Of a stretch of DNA of 64,000 nucleotides, positions 1-8,728 are shown piece by piece. Under the pieces are notes generated by a model. The model was not told the DNA's origin, made no database searches, and was given only the letters and a program-made list of their open reading frames with translations. The first letter of the stretch is position 1, and every line of letters begins with the position of its first letter. Source of the stretch: Halobacillus dabanensis (GTDB lineage: Bacteria; Bacillota; Bacilli; Bacillales; Halobacillaceae); assembly GCF_900114165.1 (NCBI RefSeq), contig NZ_FOSB01000013.1, positions 16,587 to 80,586 on the forward strand, given 5' to 3'. Made by a program: the position numbers and the translations under genes.

Positions 1-350
1 CGGAAAAAGCTGCTTCATACACATGGTAATTGGAGAAGAATGAGCTCCTAATAAGCTATTCTGCACGCGGAAAGCCTGTTATAGAGCGATTTACGCTTAT
101 AACAACAGGATAGTGGAAGACAGCCTGCCTCGGTGAAGTAGTTCGTTACTCACATATATCGAATGGGGTGGCTGGGAAGCTGCGAGACTCCCGTGGGAGA
201 AAGGAGATAGGTGAGAGCCCGTAGGACGAAGTCCGAGGAAGCTCACCACTCCCCCACAGGAAAGCGAGTAGCTTCCCAGCCGCCCTGTCGCTCAACCAGG
301 CAACGAACCCCAAAACATCTCGAAATCAATTCTTCCAGAATACTGCCATT
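1..350. repeat. Dispersed palindromic intergenic element, copy 1 (perhaps cut by window edge)
   Basis: No gene is visible here. The central part is a long imperfect palindrome: GGTGGCTGGGAAGCTGCGAG near 169 pairs with AGTAGCTTCCCAGCCGCC near 268-285, with GGTGAGAGCC / AAGCTCACCACT arms inside. The right end (about 313-350) carries the sequence TCTCGAAATC...TTC.AGAATACTGCC, which recurs at the end of the copies near 20.6, 40.6 and 46.7 kb. It belongs to the same family as the elements at 37.1, 40.6, 46.5 and 54.2 kb. Similar GC-rich palindromes of the type CGCTTTCCGCGGG...GGGGTCTC are common between genes in Bacillaceae; function unknown. Confidence 0.7.
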
Positions 351-391
351 TTGCTTAAGAAGTGTTGGTGGGATAAGGACGAGAGTATAAT

Positions 392-419
392 AAAAAAGCC
401 CAGGTCAACTGAGCTTTTT
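392..419. terminator. Bidirectional rho-independent terminator
   Basis: AAAAAGCcCAG / CTGaGCTTTTT stem with a 5-nt loop and A/T runs on both sides. It lies just downstream of the methionine gamma-lyase gene on the minus strand. Confidence 0.75.
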
Positions 420-452
420 GTGGACGTAAGTTTTAGACAAGATATCAAATGA

Positions 453-1640
453 TCAAATTTGGTTAAGTGCTAATTCCAAGTCATCCCAAAGGTCTTCGAC
501 AGACTCGAGCCCTACGGATAAGCGTATGAGAGAATCACCAATCCCCATCTCTTTCCGTTTTTCTTCTGGAACGACTGCATGGGTCATTGTCGCAGGATGT
601 TGAATTAAAGTTTCGGCATCACCTAGACTAACAGCTATTTGTATTAACTTCAGTTGATTCATAAAACGTTGTGCTTCTTCCTTCGATCCATCTAGCTGAA
701 AAGCAAGGACACCCCCACCCGTTTTCATTTGTTTTTGGACAATGGCAGAAGAATCATGATTCTCAAGTCCAGGGTAATATAACTTTTTAACTTTAGGATG
801 ATGGCTCAACTTTTCTGCTATCTTATTAGCGTTAGAACTGTGACGGTCCATACGGACATGTAACGTCTTGATACCTCTTAATAACAACCAGGAATCGAAC
901 GGTGATAGCACACCACCGATGTCCTTCTGTTGCGACATCGCCAGCTCATCCATGAACTCCTTTCTGCCTACGACCAAACCCGCTATGACATCCCCGTGTC
1001 CCCCGATGTATTTGGTGGCGCTATGCAGTACTATATCGCACCCATGCTCTAATGGCCGTTGCAAGTATGGAGTACAAAAAGTATTATCAACTACCACAGG
1101 GATGTTGTACTCTTTCGCCACACGTGCGACCATCGAAAGGTCGATGACTTTCATCGTTGGATTAATAGGCGTTTCAATGAAAATGCAACTCGTCTTCGCT
1201 GTGATTTTTTTCCGTAGTTCCTCTTCGGTTTCCATGTAACTGAAGTCATGGGAGATGTCATATTTGTCTTCAAACATTCGAAGTAATCCATAAGTACATC
1301 CATATAAACCATTGGAACATAAAACGTGGTCCCCCGCTTTAGTTAATGCAATTAAAACCGCTGATACAGCTGCCATACCAGAGGCAAAGGCCAATCCTCG
1401 CTCTCCTCGTTCCAGGGTGGAAATTCGATCTTCAAGGACTTTGACAGTTGGGTTTCCAAGCCTTGTGTAAATAAAACCTTCCTCTTCTCCCGCAAATCTC
1501 CCCGCCCCTTCTTCTGCGGAAGCGAATGAGAATGTAGAGGTCTGAAAAATGGGTGTAGTCAAACTCCCCTTATATTCTTGCGAGTTGTTTTGATGGGAAT
1601 GGATCATCGATGTCTCTATTTGTTTCTCTTTTTTCTTCAC
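453..1640 (-). CDS. megL: Methionine gamma-lyase (PLP-dependent)
   Basis: A cytoplasmic Cys/Met-metabolism PLP enzyme predicted to split methionine to methanethiol, 2-oxobutyrate and ammonia. With the GTG start at 1640 the protein has 395 residues. The PLP lysine is then K210 (HSATKYIGGHGD) and the LYGCT motif holds C115; both are one residue off the Lys211 and Cys116 of Pseudomonas methionine gamma-lyase, which favours this activity over cystathionine gamma-synthase or gamma-lyase. The start was chosen because AAGGAAAGGTGGAG lies six bases upstream of this GTG, whereas the longer TTG start at 1688 has no proper site. Cystathionine lyase activity cannot be excluded. It appears monocistronic, following the MFS gene's terminator. 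Confidence 0.85.
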   Translation of the reverse strand: MKKKEKQIETSMIHSHQNNSQEYKGSLTTPIFQTSTFSFASAEEGAGRFAGEEEGFIYTRLGNPTVKVLEDRISTLERGERGLAFASGMAAVSAVLIALTKAGDHVLCSNGLYGCTYGLLRMFEDKYDISHDFSYMETEEELRKKITAKTSCIFIETPINPTMKVIDLSMVARVAKEYNIPVVVDNTFCTPYLQRPLEHGCDIVLHSATKYIGGHGDVIAGLVVGRKEFMDELAMSQQKDIGGVLSPFDSWLLLRGIKTLHVRMDRHSSNANKIAEKLSHHPKVKKLYYPGLENHDSSAIVQKQMKTGGGVLAFQLDGSKEEAQRFMNQLKLIQIAVSLGDAETLIQHPATMTHAVVPEEKRKEMGIGDSLIRLSVGLESVEDLWDDLELALNQI

Positions 1641-1689
1641 AATGGACTCCACCTTTCCTTTGTAAGCGCTTCCAGTAAATTTTACCAAA

Positions 1690-1714
1690 AGAAGGAGGTT
1701 TAGTCCTCCTTCTT
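1690..1714 (-). terminator. Terminator of the MarR-MFS operon
   Basis: AGAAGGAGG / CCTCCTTCT stem around a TTTAGT loop. It overlaps the stop codon of the MFS gene, and its GGAGG arm could be mistaken for a ribosome binding site of the next gene. Confidence 0.7.
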
Positions 1715-2906
1715 AACTACTATATTCGATGGTAGGTTTCGTGTTCGATTTCACTTTTCTTCCATGAACCATTATATAAAGTATTATTGCACCGAAAATG
1801 ATGAAAGAACTGTTGAAATACAATGATGAAAATCCGATTCCTGTCGCTATGGCCCCAACTACGTAAGATCCTACTCCCATACCGATATCAAAAATAGTAA
1901 AAAACGTCGCTGTCGCAGCCCCCGCACGTTCGGGAACTTTTTTCAGGGCAATGGTTTGGAAACTTGGCACGAGGGTACCCCAACCCAAGCCGATCAATCC
2001 TCCGGATAATAGAAGGATCCACGAAGAATGAGCAAAACTTAACACAAGCATGCCAATTCCGAAGATGACAATGGATGGGAGAACGATCACATTTTCTCCG
2101 TATTGATCGAACCACTTTCCCGTGAAAGGCCTTGAGATTAATAGAACCACTGCATAGACGACAAAAAAGTAACTGGCTGCCCCACTCATTCCGAGGTTAT
2201 TGGCATAAACCGAAACGAAAGAGAGAACCCCTGAATAGGCAAGCGCCATTAGTGCACCAGTCAATGCAATAGGTATAACCGGCTTCTCCAAAAGATTGTG
2301 CAGACTCGGCACCAGACTTCTTTGCTGCGAAAGCTCATTTTTCGGCGCGCGTATGGTCAGTCCACCTATGAACGCAATTCCGGCAAATAACAGGCATACA
2401 ATGAACATGAAGATATACCCCATTGTTTGACTTAATGTCAGTCCTATAAAAGGTCCAATGACCATTGCCAAATTCATAGACATTGCAAAATAACCAAGAC
2501 CTTCCCCTTTTCGTGAATCTGGGACAACGTCTGCAGCTAATGCTCCAAGCACAGTGGTCCCCATTCCGAATCCAATCCCTTGTATGAAGCGGATGACAAG
2601 GATAGGGACAAAGGAATCAAACAGTAAGTATAAAGCAGAACTTAGGAGAAAGATTCCTAAAGCAAGGACCACTATTGGTCTTCTTCCAATAGTCTCGATC
2701 CATTGGCCAGTGAAAGGGCGGATAAGAATCGCAGCTAATAAGAAAACTGTAATGATCAGCCCAGCTTCCCCTTCCTCTACACCGATACTCTCAATCGCAT
2801 AGATAGGCATCGTAACAAACAAGAGGTAGAAGACTAAGAAAACGAAAAAGTTACTTGCACAAACGTTGAGGAAACTCCTTGTCCACAATCGTGGTTTTTT
2901 ACTCAT
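1713..2906 (-). CDS. MFS multidrug-type transporter
   Basis: A 397-residue major facilitator protein with 12 predicted hydrophobic segments and no signal peptide. The loop between helices 2 and 3 reads GQWIETIGRRPIV (the DRxGRR-type motif A), repeated in the second half as GKWFDQYGENVIV. This duplication is usual for 12-helix drug:proton antiporters of the YfcJ/YwoG type, but the substrate cannot be told from sequence. The start overlaps the stop of the upstream MarR gene (TAATG) and has its own AGGAGGAGGT site, so translation is probably coupled. Control by that MarR protein is the obvious expectation. Confidence 0.88.
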   Translation of the reverse strand: MSKKPRLWTRSFLNVCASNFFVFLVFYLLFVTMPIYAIESIGVEEGEAGLIITVFLLAAILIRPFTGQWIETIGRRPIVVLALGIFLLSSALYLLFDSFVPILVIRFIQGIGFGMGTTVLGALAADVVPDSRKGEGLGYFAMSMNLAMVIGPFIGLTLSQTMGYIFMFIVCLLFAGIAFIGGLTIRAPKNELSQQRSLVPSLHNLLEKPVIPIALTGALMALAYSGVLSFVSVYANNLGMSGAASYFFVVYAVVLLISRPFTGKWFDQYGENVIVLPSIVIFGIGMLVLSFAHSSWILLLSGGLIGLGWGTLVPSFQTIALKKVPERAGAATATFFTIFDIGMGVGSYVVGAIATGIGFSSLYFNSSFIIFGAIILYIMVHGRKVKSNTKPTIEYSS

Positions 2907-3334
2907 TACAACCTCCTCCTTTCTTCAGAAACCAATTGGGATAAATTAATTACATCACTTTCAAGCTTTTTTTCCCTATCCTTGCCTAACCTCTCGATTA
3001 ATCGTGCCTCTGCTTTTTGGATGGATTGCTGCCAATGCGGATACCGTTCTTTTCCACGTGTGGTCAAAGAAATATCATTCGTTCTCTGATCTTCACTTTT
3101 ATACTTCTGGATATAGCCTAATGTTTCTAATTTAGCAATCACCCGTGACAAAGGAGGTGCTTCTATATTCAAGCGCTCCTTCAACTCTGCTTGAGTAATA
3201 CAGCCGCCATTTGAAGAAACTTGAAATAAAACAGCCCAATGAGACATGAATATTTCTTCCCCTTCAAGGGCGGTATTCAAATATTGATTTATTTCGCGTG
3301 ATAATTGTTGGATATGGTGAAACAACAAGCTCAT
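2906..3334 (-). CDS. MarR-family transcriptional regulator
   Basis: A 142-residue winged-helix protein. The helix-turn-helix and wing lie at about residues 45-100 (ITQAELKERLNIEAPPLSR, then KYKSEDQRTNDISLTTRG with the basic wing and a conserved D-R pair). MarR proteins act as dimers that leave DNA when they bind a phenolic or oxidant signal. It is the first gene of a two-gene operon with the MFS transporter, and a perfect 12-bp palindrome lies 16 bp upstream of its start codon, so autoregulation and control of the exporter are likely. The start has AAGGGG eight bases upstream. Confidence 0.88.
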   Translation of the reverse strand: MSLLFHHIQQLSREINQYLNTALEGEEIFMSHWAVLFQVSSNGGCITQAELKERLNIEAPPLSRVIAKLETLGYIQKYKSEDQRTNDISLTTRGKERYPHWQQSIQKAEARLIERLGKDREKKLESDVINLSQLVSEERRRL

Positions 3335-3349
3335 ACAATTCCCCTTTCG

Positions 3350-3361
3350 TTACCTAGGTAA
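3350..3361. promoter_or_regulatory. Perfect palindrome, candidate MarR operator
   Basis: TTACCTAGGTAA, a perfect 12-bp dyad lying in the leader between the presumed promoter and the ribosome binding site of the MarR gene. The position fits autorepression; the match to this particular MarR is inferred from location only. Confidence 0.5.
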
Positions 3362-3433
3362 TGTTTAACTAAAAAAATTACTCCCCGTTTGGAGAGCAAC
3401 AAACCCCAATATATCACTGAGATTGATTCTTGT

Positions 3434-4690
3434 CTAACCTTTCACCTTCACCTTAAAATGATCCTGATAAAGTTTTTCCGTCCAGGCAATTGCTTGGCCA
3501 TATATTTCAAATACTTCTGTGAATGAGAGATGATCGTTTTTCAAGATAGATTCCAGGCCTTCAAAATCAGCCTTTTCCATCCTTATTGCGAGATCCAATA
3601 CTTTTCGATATGCATTCTTACATCCCTGCATGCATTGCTTTATCCCTTCATCTAACGGCAGGGATTCGATCACCTCATTTACGGGACGTTGAACCATCAC
3701 ATCCACCAGGGAAAGGAACCCTGTCAAAAAATAACCGTCCGACTTCTCTTTCGCCCGTATTCGAACAGCAATTTGTTCGCACATCTTCGCTCGGACTAAA
3801 CTCGTTTTTATAACAAGCTGTGATTGCGGCGTTCGTATGGTGGATGTCTGTTCAATAGACAGTACATACAACCATTTTTTTAGACTTTCTGGTCCTAATA
3901 GCACGACAGCCTGTTTAATCGATCGGATCGGTACTTTCGTCCGCCTTTGCGAGGAATTGATCAAACGCAGCAACTTGTAAGTGAGCCCGATATCCTGCTC
4001 TAACAGCCCCGTCATTTTTTCAATATTGATCTCATCTTCCGAAAGAGACAGTTCCTTGATCATTTGAAAATAGGTAGAAGAAAAAAACGGGATATCCAAC
4101 CCCTTCACTATAACAGGCTTGCTAAAATAAAAACCTTGAAAAAGAGAAAAGCCCTCCGCTACACAACGCTGATGTTCCTCATTAGTTTCCACTTTTTCAG
4201 CTAACAACCTCAAATCGTATTCTTCTGCTAATTGAATAATTTTTTTACGATTTTCATCCGTTACGGAGCGGATATCCACTTTCAATATATGGACATAAGG
4301 GAGTAGTTCAAATAATGAAGGCTGATCGATATTAATGATATCATCAAGAGCAATCCTATACCCTTTTTCTTTTAGCTCCCGACAAACCTTGATTATGTCC
4401 ATACTGAAGGAGACATGTTCAAGAATTTCAACGAAAAGCTGGTCAGGGTTGAAGTATTCAGGCACTTTTTCAAGCAGTAAATCTTCTGTGAAATTGATGA
4501 AACAAGGTTTGTTCTCAGATAAGCGATCCAACCCGATGGTAAAGAAGCTATTCATCAATACTTCGGATGTAGCCTGACTTCCATCCATTGGAACAAACCG
4601 ATTTTCCTCACTGTTCCGATACAACAGTTCATAACCATAGACATCATTTTCCACAGTCAGAATCGGTTGGCGTGCCACAAATACTTCCAT
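3434..4690 (-). CDS. EAL and HDOD domain protein (YuxH-like)
   Basis: A 418-residue soluble protein with an N-terminal EAL domain (about 1-200, beginning EVFVARQPILTVENDVYGYE) and a C-terminal HDOD domain (about 205-405). The EAL signature is altered: the place of the catalytic E-x-L motif reads FVEILEHV, but the following metal-binding acidic motifs are only partly kept (LALDDI.. as IALDDIINID). Known YuxH-type proteins are thought to be regulatory or degenerate phosphodiesterases for cyclic-di-GMP. Start has GTGGGGAG seven bases upstream. It stands alone, divergent from the FAD-Rieske gene. Confidence 0.85.
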   Translation of the reverse strand: MEVFVARQPILTVENDVYGYELLYRNSEENRFVPMDGSQATSEVLMNSFFTIGLDRLSENKPCFINFTEDLLLEKVPEYFNPDQLFVEILEHVSFSMDIIKVCRELKEKGYRIALDDIINIDQPSLFELLPYVHILKVDIRSVTDENRKKIIQLAEEYDLRLLAEKVETNEEHQRCVAEGFSLFQGFYFSKPVIVKGLDIPFFSSTYFQMIKELSLSEDEINIEKMTGLLEQDIGLTYKLLRLINSSQRRTKVPIRSIKQAVVLLGPESLKKWLYVLSIEQTSTIRTPQSQLVIKTSLVRAKMCEQIAVRIRAKEKSDGYFLTGFLSLVDVMVQRPVNEVIESLPLDEGIKQCMQGCKNAYRKVLDLAIRMEKADFEGLESILKNDHLSFTEVFEIYGQAIAWTEKLYQDHFKVKVKG

Positions 4691-4831
4691 AGATGCTCCC
4701 CACTTTCACACGGATGTATATACCATAACAATTATACTATAAAGCCTATATATTGTTAATTTCCCATAGGAAATACATGAAATCATACGAGCAGGAGAGA
4801 CTGAGAGAAAAGAGTCTTCAGGAGGGTACTT

Positions 4832-6421
4832 ATGGAAAAGCATCAGAAATGGACTCAGCCAGAACCTTTATGGCGTGCAAATCAATCATTACCAACATTC
4901 AAAGCATTAAAAGAAGATACAGCGACAGAAATTGCTATTGTCGGAGGAGGTATAACCGGGGTTACAACGGCTTATTTATTAGCCAAAGCCGGAAAAAAAG
5001 TCACCCTCATTGAATCCGATGTGTTGTTAAACGGAACAACTGGCCACACGACTGCTAAAGTGACAGCACAACATGGACTCATCTACCATGAATTGATAAA
5101 GCATTTCGGTGAAGAGGAAGCCTCTCTCTATTATCAAGCTCAGATGAGTGCTTTAGATTCCATCGAGGAATGGATCAATAAATACCAAATCGATTGTGAC
5201 TGGGTGAAAGAAGATGCTTATCTATTCTCAACGTCACAAAAAGGAGCCCATAAGCTCGAAAAAGAGTATGAAGCTTATCAGGCACTGGGAATACCAGGTG
5301 GAACAGACAACTCACTGCCATTCGATATAGAAACGACCAAGTCCTTAAGCATGAAGAACCAAGCTCGTTTTCATCCACTTAAATACTTAACCGCCCTTGT
5401 GGAGGAATTCACGAAAATGGGCGGGGAAATTTACGAACATACGAAAGCTATAGACGTAAAGGAAAAAGATCGCATTGAAGTGGAAACGGGGAACGGTTAC
5501 ACGGTCGCTTGCGAAAAGCTGATATCATGCAGTCACTTTCCTTTTTATGATGGAAAAGGACTATATTTCAGCCGTATGTATGCGGATCGCTCTTATGTTA
5601 TTGCCATTGAGCCTGAAAAGAATGTTCCGGAAGGGATGTACCTATCCATCGATGAACCTAAACGGTCTATTCGAACCGCTGATTATAATGGAACATCACT
5701 CCTTTTGATTGGTGGAGAAAGCCACAAAACAGGTCAAGGGGTTGATACTTCTTTTCACTACAATGCTCTTGAAGAATTCGCTGCCGAAACCTTCGGAGTG
5801 AAAAAGAAATGGTTCCAGTGGTCTGCTCAAGACTTGACCACACTCGATAAGGTTCCTTATATCGGTCCGATCACCCGCAACAACGAACGTGTCTTTATAG
5901 CCACCGGTTTCCGTAAGTGGGGGATGACAAATGGAACACTTGCAGCCAAGCTCATCTCTGCTTATGTGTTAGGGGAAAAGTCCCTATTCCATGACCTATT
6001 TAAACCATCCCGCTTCAAGTCGGACCCTAGCATGAAACAATTCATCTCGCAAAACTTCGATGTCGCCACCCATCTGGTTGATGGGAAGCTTGAACTCGTT
6101 GCAGATCGACCAAAATCCCTGAAGAGCGGAGAAGGAATGGTTGTTCAATGGAAAGGGGAACGGGCTGGAGCTTATCGAGACGAAGAAGGGAAACTTCACG
6201 TCCTTGATACAACTTGTACTCATATGGGGTGTGAAGTGGAATGGAACAGCGGAGATCATACATGGGACTGTCCATGTCACGGTTCCCGCTTCTCCTATGA
6301 TGGTGCTGTTGTCGAAGGGCCGGCAAAACAGCCTCTAATGAAAATAGCCATAGAAGAAGGTCACGAAGTCCCTCCCCACATAGAGGAAAGTGACCAAAAT
6401 GACCAGCCGGACACATTATAA
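4832..6421 (+). CDS. yhfW: FAD-dependent oxidoreductase with C-terminal Rieske domain (YhfW-like)
   Basis: A 529-residue two-domain protein. Residues 33-70 form the dinucleotide fold (IAIVGGGITG at 35-43, acidic E after the second strand), and the DAO-type FAD domain continues to about 390. The C-terminal Rieske domain has ligands C462-x-H464 and C480-P-C482-H483, with C467 and C482 able to form the stabilising disulfide. This order matches B. subtilis YhfW (509 residues). The substrate is unknown; the family probably passes electrons from a flavin-bound substrate to a [2Fe-2S] centre. AGGAGGG lies seven bases upstream of the start. Single gene, followed by a strong hairpin. Confidence 0.88.
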   Translation: MEKHQKWTQPEPLWRANQSLPTFKALKEDTATEIAIVGGGITGVTTAYLLAKAGKKVTLIESDVLLNGTTGHTTAKVTAQHGLIYHELIKHFGEEEASLYYQAQMSALDSIEEWINKYQIDCDWVKEDAYLFSTSQKGAHKLEKEYEAYQALGIPGGTDNSLPFDIETTKSLSMKNQARFHPLKYLTALVEEFTKMGGEIYEHTKAIDVKEKDRIEVETGNGYTVACEKLISCSHFPFYDGKGLYFSRMYADRSYVIAIEPEKNVPEGMYLSIDEPKRSIRTADYNGTSLLLIGGESHKTGQGVDTSFHYNALEEFAAETFGVKKKWFQWSAQDLTTLDKVPYIGPITRNNERVFIATGFRKWGMTNGTLAAKLISAYVLGEKSLFHDLFKPSRFKSDPSMKQFISQNFDVATHLVDGKLELVADRPKSLKSGEGMVVQWKGERAGAYRDEEGKLHVLDTTCTHMGCEVEWNSGDHTWDCPCHGSRFSYDGAVVEGPAKQPLMKIAIEEGHEVPPHIEESDQNDQPDTL

Positions 6422-6423
6422 GA

Positions 6424-6470
6424 AAAGCAAGCGCCTCGAAAGACACGGAACGCATAAGTAAAACGAGCAT
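6424..6470. repeat. Degenerate fragment of the 122-bp repeat family
   Basis: GCGCCTCGAAAGACACGG then AACGCATAAGTAAAACGAGC resembles the reverse complement of the tandem repeat at 22.6-22.8 kb (GCGCAAACGCCTTGGGAGACACGAAAAGCATAAGACGAGC, read in two parts). It lies between the yhfW-like gene and its terminator. Confidence 0.5.
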
Positions 6471-6480
6471 CCTTTCTCCC

Positions 6481-6520
6481 CTCAAAAAATGCACGACCCA
6501 TGCGGCGTGCATTTTTTGAG
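6481..6520. terminator. Strong terminator after the FAD-Rieske gene
   Basis: A 15-bp perfect stem (CTCAAAAAATGCACG / CGTGCATTTTTTGAG) with a 10-nt loop; A/T runs lie inside the stem so it may work on both strands. Confidence 0.8.
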
Positions 6521-6590
6521 CTTCCCTTCCTAATCGGTGCTATAATAAAGCAGATGAACATATATAACAAAATACGAAAGGGTCCTCACC

Positions 6591-7496
6591 ATGATCGATG
6601 AACAGAAAATCGGCATCTTGTACACAGCAGGTGCCTATATATTATGGGGTGTGCTGCCAATTTATTGGAAGCTTATTCAAGAAATCCCCGCCTTTGAAAT
6701 ACTTGCCCACCGTATTATCTGGTCCTTTGTTTTTATGGGCGCAATCGTCTTGTTGGCTAGAAAACATAGAGCCTTCCTTGCTGAATGCCGTAGTATTATG
6801 AGAAGTAAAAAGCAGCTGATCGGCATTACACTTGCCTCTCTAACCATCAGCATCAATTGGGTTACATACATACTGGCTGTCAATACGAATCATGTTGTTG
6901 AGGCAAGTCTTGGATATTATATCAATCCGCTCGTCAGTATTCTGCTCGGTATGGTCGTTTTGAAAGAGAAGTTTTCCAAAGCCCAATGGGTGGCTTTTTT
7001 GCTTGCTGTGCTTGGTGTTCTTTATATGACACTGAACTTTGGCTCCGTTCCATGGCTAGCTTTGTTACTAGCTTTCAGCTTTGGTTCTTATGGACTTTTG
7101 AAAAAATTGGTCCCGCTTAATGCGATGTTCGGTTTGACGATTGAAACTCTTATCGTAACCCCTATCGCTCTGATTTTTTTGGTACAACAACAAACCGGGC
7201 AATGGTCCTCGGTCGATTGGCTATCCATGACCGCCGTTCTTGTTTTTGGCGCCGGGATTGTCACAGCCATACCACTGTTATTATTTTCCGCGGGGGCGAA
7301 AAGGATCCCTTTGTCTATGGTGGGATTCCTTCAATACTTCGCGCCGACGATTATGCTTATCATCGGGGTTTTTCTCTATGATGAGCCTTTCACGAGCGTT
7401 CACGCCGTTTCTTTCACTCTCATTTGGGCTGGGCTAGCTCTTTATACCGTCACCCGTGTGAAACGCCTGAAAAAATATGAAGCGAAAGCAAGCTAA
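6591..7496 (+). CDS. rarD: RarD-type EamA permease
   Basis: A 301-residue inner-membrane protein with ten hydrophobic segments arranged as two EamA repeats (about 5-140 and 150-290). The N-terminal GILYTAGAYILWGVLPIYWK is typical of the RarD family, named after a chloramphenicol-sensitivity locus; members are presumed metabolite or amino acid exporters of the drug/metabolite transporter superfamily. AAGGG lies eight bases before the ATG. No partner genes. A CTCATTA/TAATGAG hairpin without a T-run follows at 7503-7523. Confidence 0.87.
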   Translation: MIDEQKIGILYTAGAYILWGVLPIYWKLIQEIPAFEILAHRIIWSFVFMGAIVLLARKHRAFLAECRSIMRSKKQLIGITLASLTISINWVTYILAVNTNHVVEASLGYYINPLVSILLGMVVLKEKFSKAQWVAFLLAVLGVLYMTLNFGSVPWLALLLAFSFGSYGLLKKLVPLNAMFGLTIETLIVTPIALIFLVQQQTGQWSSVDWLSMTAVLVFGAGIVTAIPLLLFSAGAKRIPLSMVGFLQYFAPTIMLIIGVFLYDEPFTSVHAVSFTLIWAGLALYTVTRVKRLKKYEAKAS

Positions 7497-7650
7497 CCTT
7501 CGCTCATTAACAACACTAATGAGACAGGACAGTAGAATACTTAACTCCTGGATATCCTATGGAGAAAGGTGCTTGGGGGAATCGACTCGCTTTCCATCCC
7601 CCATTCGCCACCCCAACGTGATTCTTGGAAAACTGTTAAGATAAGAGAAG

Positions 7651-8616
7651 TTACCAGCTCAGGTAAGCTGCGGCATCTTTGCCTGAGAGATAGGCACTTT
7701 CAAACCGTGTACGGCCCGCTTCGTCATTCAGCCGAAGAAAAGCATCCCCTGCTACAACCAAGCAGCCATCTCCGGAGACATCTACATAGGGTTGTCTCAT
7801 CACTTTTTTCGCCTGAGCGTACTTCCACCGCTTTAATTGTTCAGATTTCATTTGTCCCCAGTCAAGGTAAGGTTCTGTTTTTTCTTTGATCAAGCTCATG
7901 ACATAGTCTTCCCCATAATGCTTCCTGGACCACTCTGCCTCCATATATATACTGATTATCGTTTCAGAAGAAATTCCCTTTTTCCGGTGATCGACAATTC
8001 GTTCCACTCCATCCGGCAAACCACTGTCTACATGTCCGCTTTCTGGTAAGTCTGTCACGCCATCGAAATGATAGATCCCTACGTATGTCGGCGCAAATAG
8101 TATACTCTTCAGTTGTTTGATTTCCTCTTTTTCCACATCCACATGGCTATTTTTCAAAAGTTCCACCACTTGTGGAGCTGGCATTGTCAACAGCACTTTA
8201 TCTGACTGCCATTCCGATCCATCTTCGCCATAAACACGGTACCCCCCCTCATTCTCGAGCAGCTTGACTACCTTTGTATGTAGTGAGGTAGGCAGGTCTG
8301 ATGCAAGATGCCCGGCTAATCCATTCATACCTTGCACCGCTGTGTAACGGGCATACTTCTCTCCGAACCACTTCTTAATCCAACCTTTGTGAAGCCAACC
8401 TTGCACCTCTTCTTCCAGTTCCTCTGTTCTTACAGTGAAAAACTGTGCTCCATGATCCGCAAGGCCACCCGATACCGACCGTGTGGCTAAACGTCCGCCA
8501 ACACAATTCCCTTTATCTGTCACAACAAAATTCGTCCGTCCTTGCTTCCTCAAGCGTCTTGCAGCCGTAATCCCCGCCAGCCCAGCACCGACAATCGTTA
8601 TTTCAAAATGCTCCAT
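7651..8616 (-). CDS. Renalase-like FAD/NAD(P)-binding amine oxidase family protein
   Basis: A 321-residue flavoprotein. ITIVGAGLAG (residues 5-14) is the FAD dinucleotide motif and GNCVGGRLATRS the family GGR motif; HGAQFFTVR follows as in renalases and plant/bacterial FAD-dependent amine-oxidase relatives. The C-terminus has the closing FAD motif VAGDAFLR...RFESAYLSGKDAA. Renalases oxidise aberrant reduced forms of NAD(P)H; bacterial relatives of this size are mostly untested, so the substrate is open. The start was moved to 8616, where GGAGGTG sits five bases upstream of ATG; the longer ORF to 8658 has no such site. Confidence 0.82.
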   Translation of the reverse strand: MEHFEITIVGAGLAGITAARRLRKQGRTNFVVTDKGNCVGGRLATRSVSGGLADHGAQFFTVRTEELEEEVQGWLHKGWIKKWFGEKYARYTAVQGMNGLAGHLASDLPTSLHTKVVKLLENEGGYRVYGEDGSEWQSDKVLLTMPAPQVVELLKNSHVDVEKEEIKQLKSILFAPTYVGIYHFDGVTDLPESGHVDSGLPDGVERIVDHRKKGISSETIISIYMEAEWSRKHYGEDYVMSLIKEKTEPYLDWGQMKSEQLKRWKYAQAKKVMRQPYVDVSGDGCLVVAGDAFLRLNDEAGRTRFESAYLSGKDAAAYLSW

Positions 8617-8664
8617 TCCGACACCTCCACAATTCTTTATATGGTTATTCCCTGACAATATAGA

Positions 8665-8697
8665 AAGAACACCCTCAACGAACGTGAGGATGTTCTT
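8665..8697 (-). terminator. Terminator of swrC
   Basis: AAGAACAtCCTCA / TGAGGgTGTTCTT stem on the minus strand, 30 bp after the swrC stop codon and upstream of the renalase-like gene. Confidence 0.65.
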
Positions 8698-8728
8698 ATT
8701 TTATCAAACTCTATTCTATTGTTTGCAT

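Noticed and set aside
3434-4690. Active cyclic-di-GMP phosphodiesterase
   Set aside because: The EAL motif and following metal residues are altered, so catalytic activity is not claimed.
6042-6512. 156-residue ORF antisense to the FAD-Rieske gene
   Set aside because: It crosses the terminator hairpin and the Rieske motif region; no start signal.
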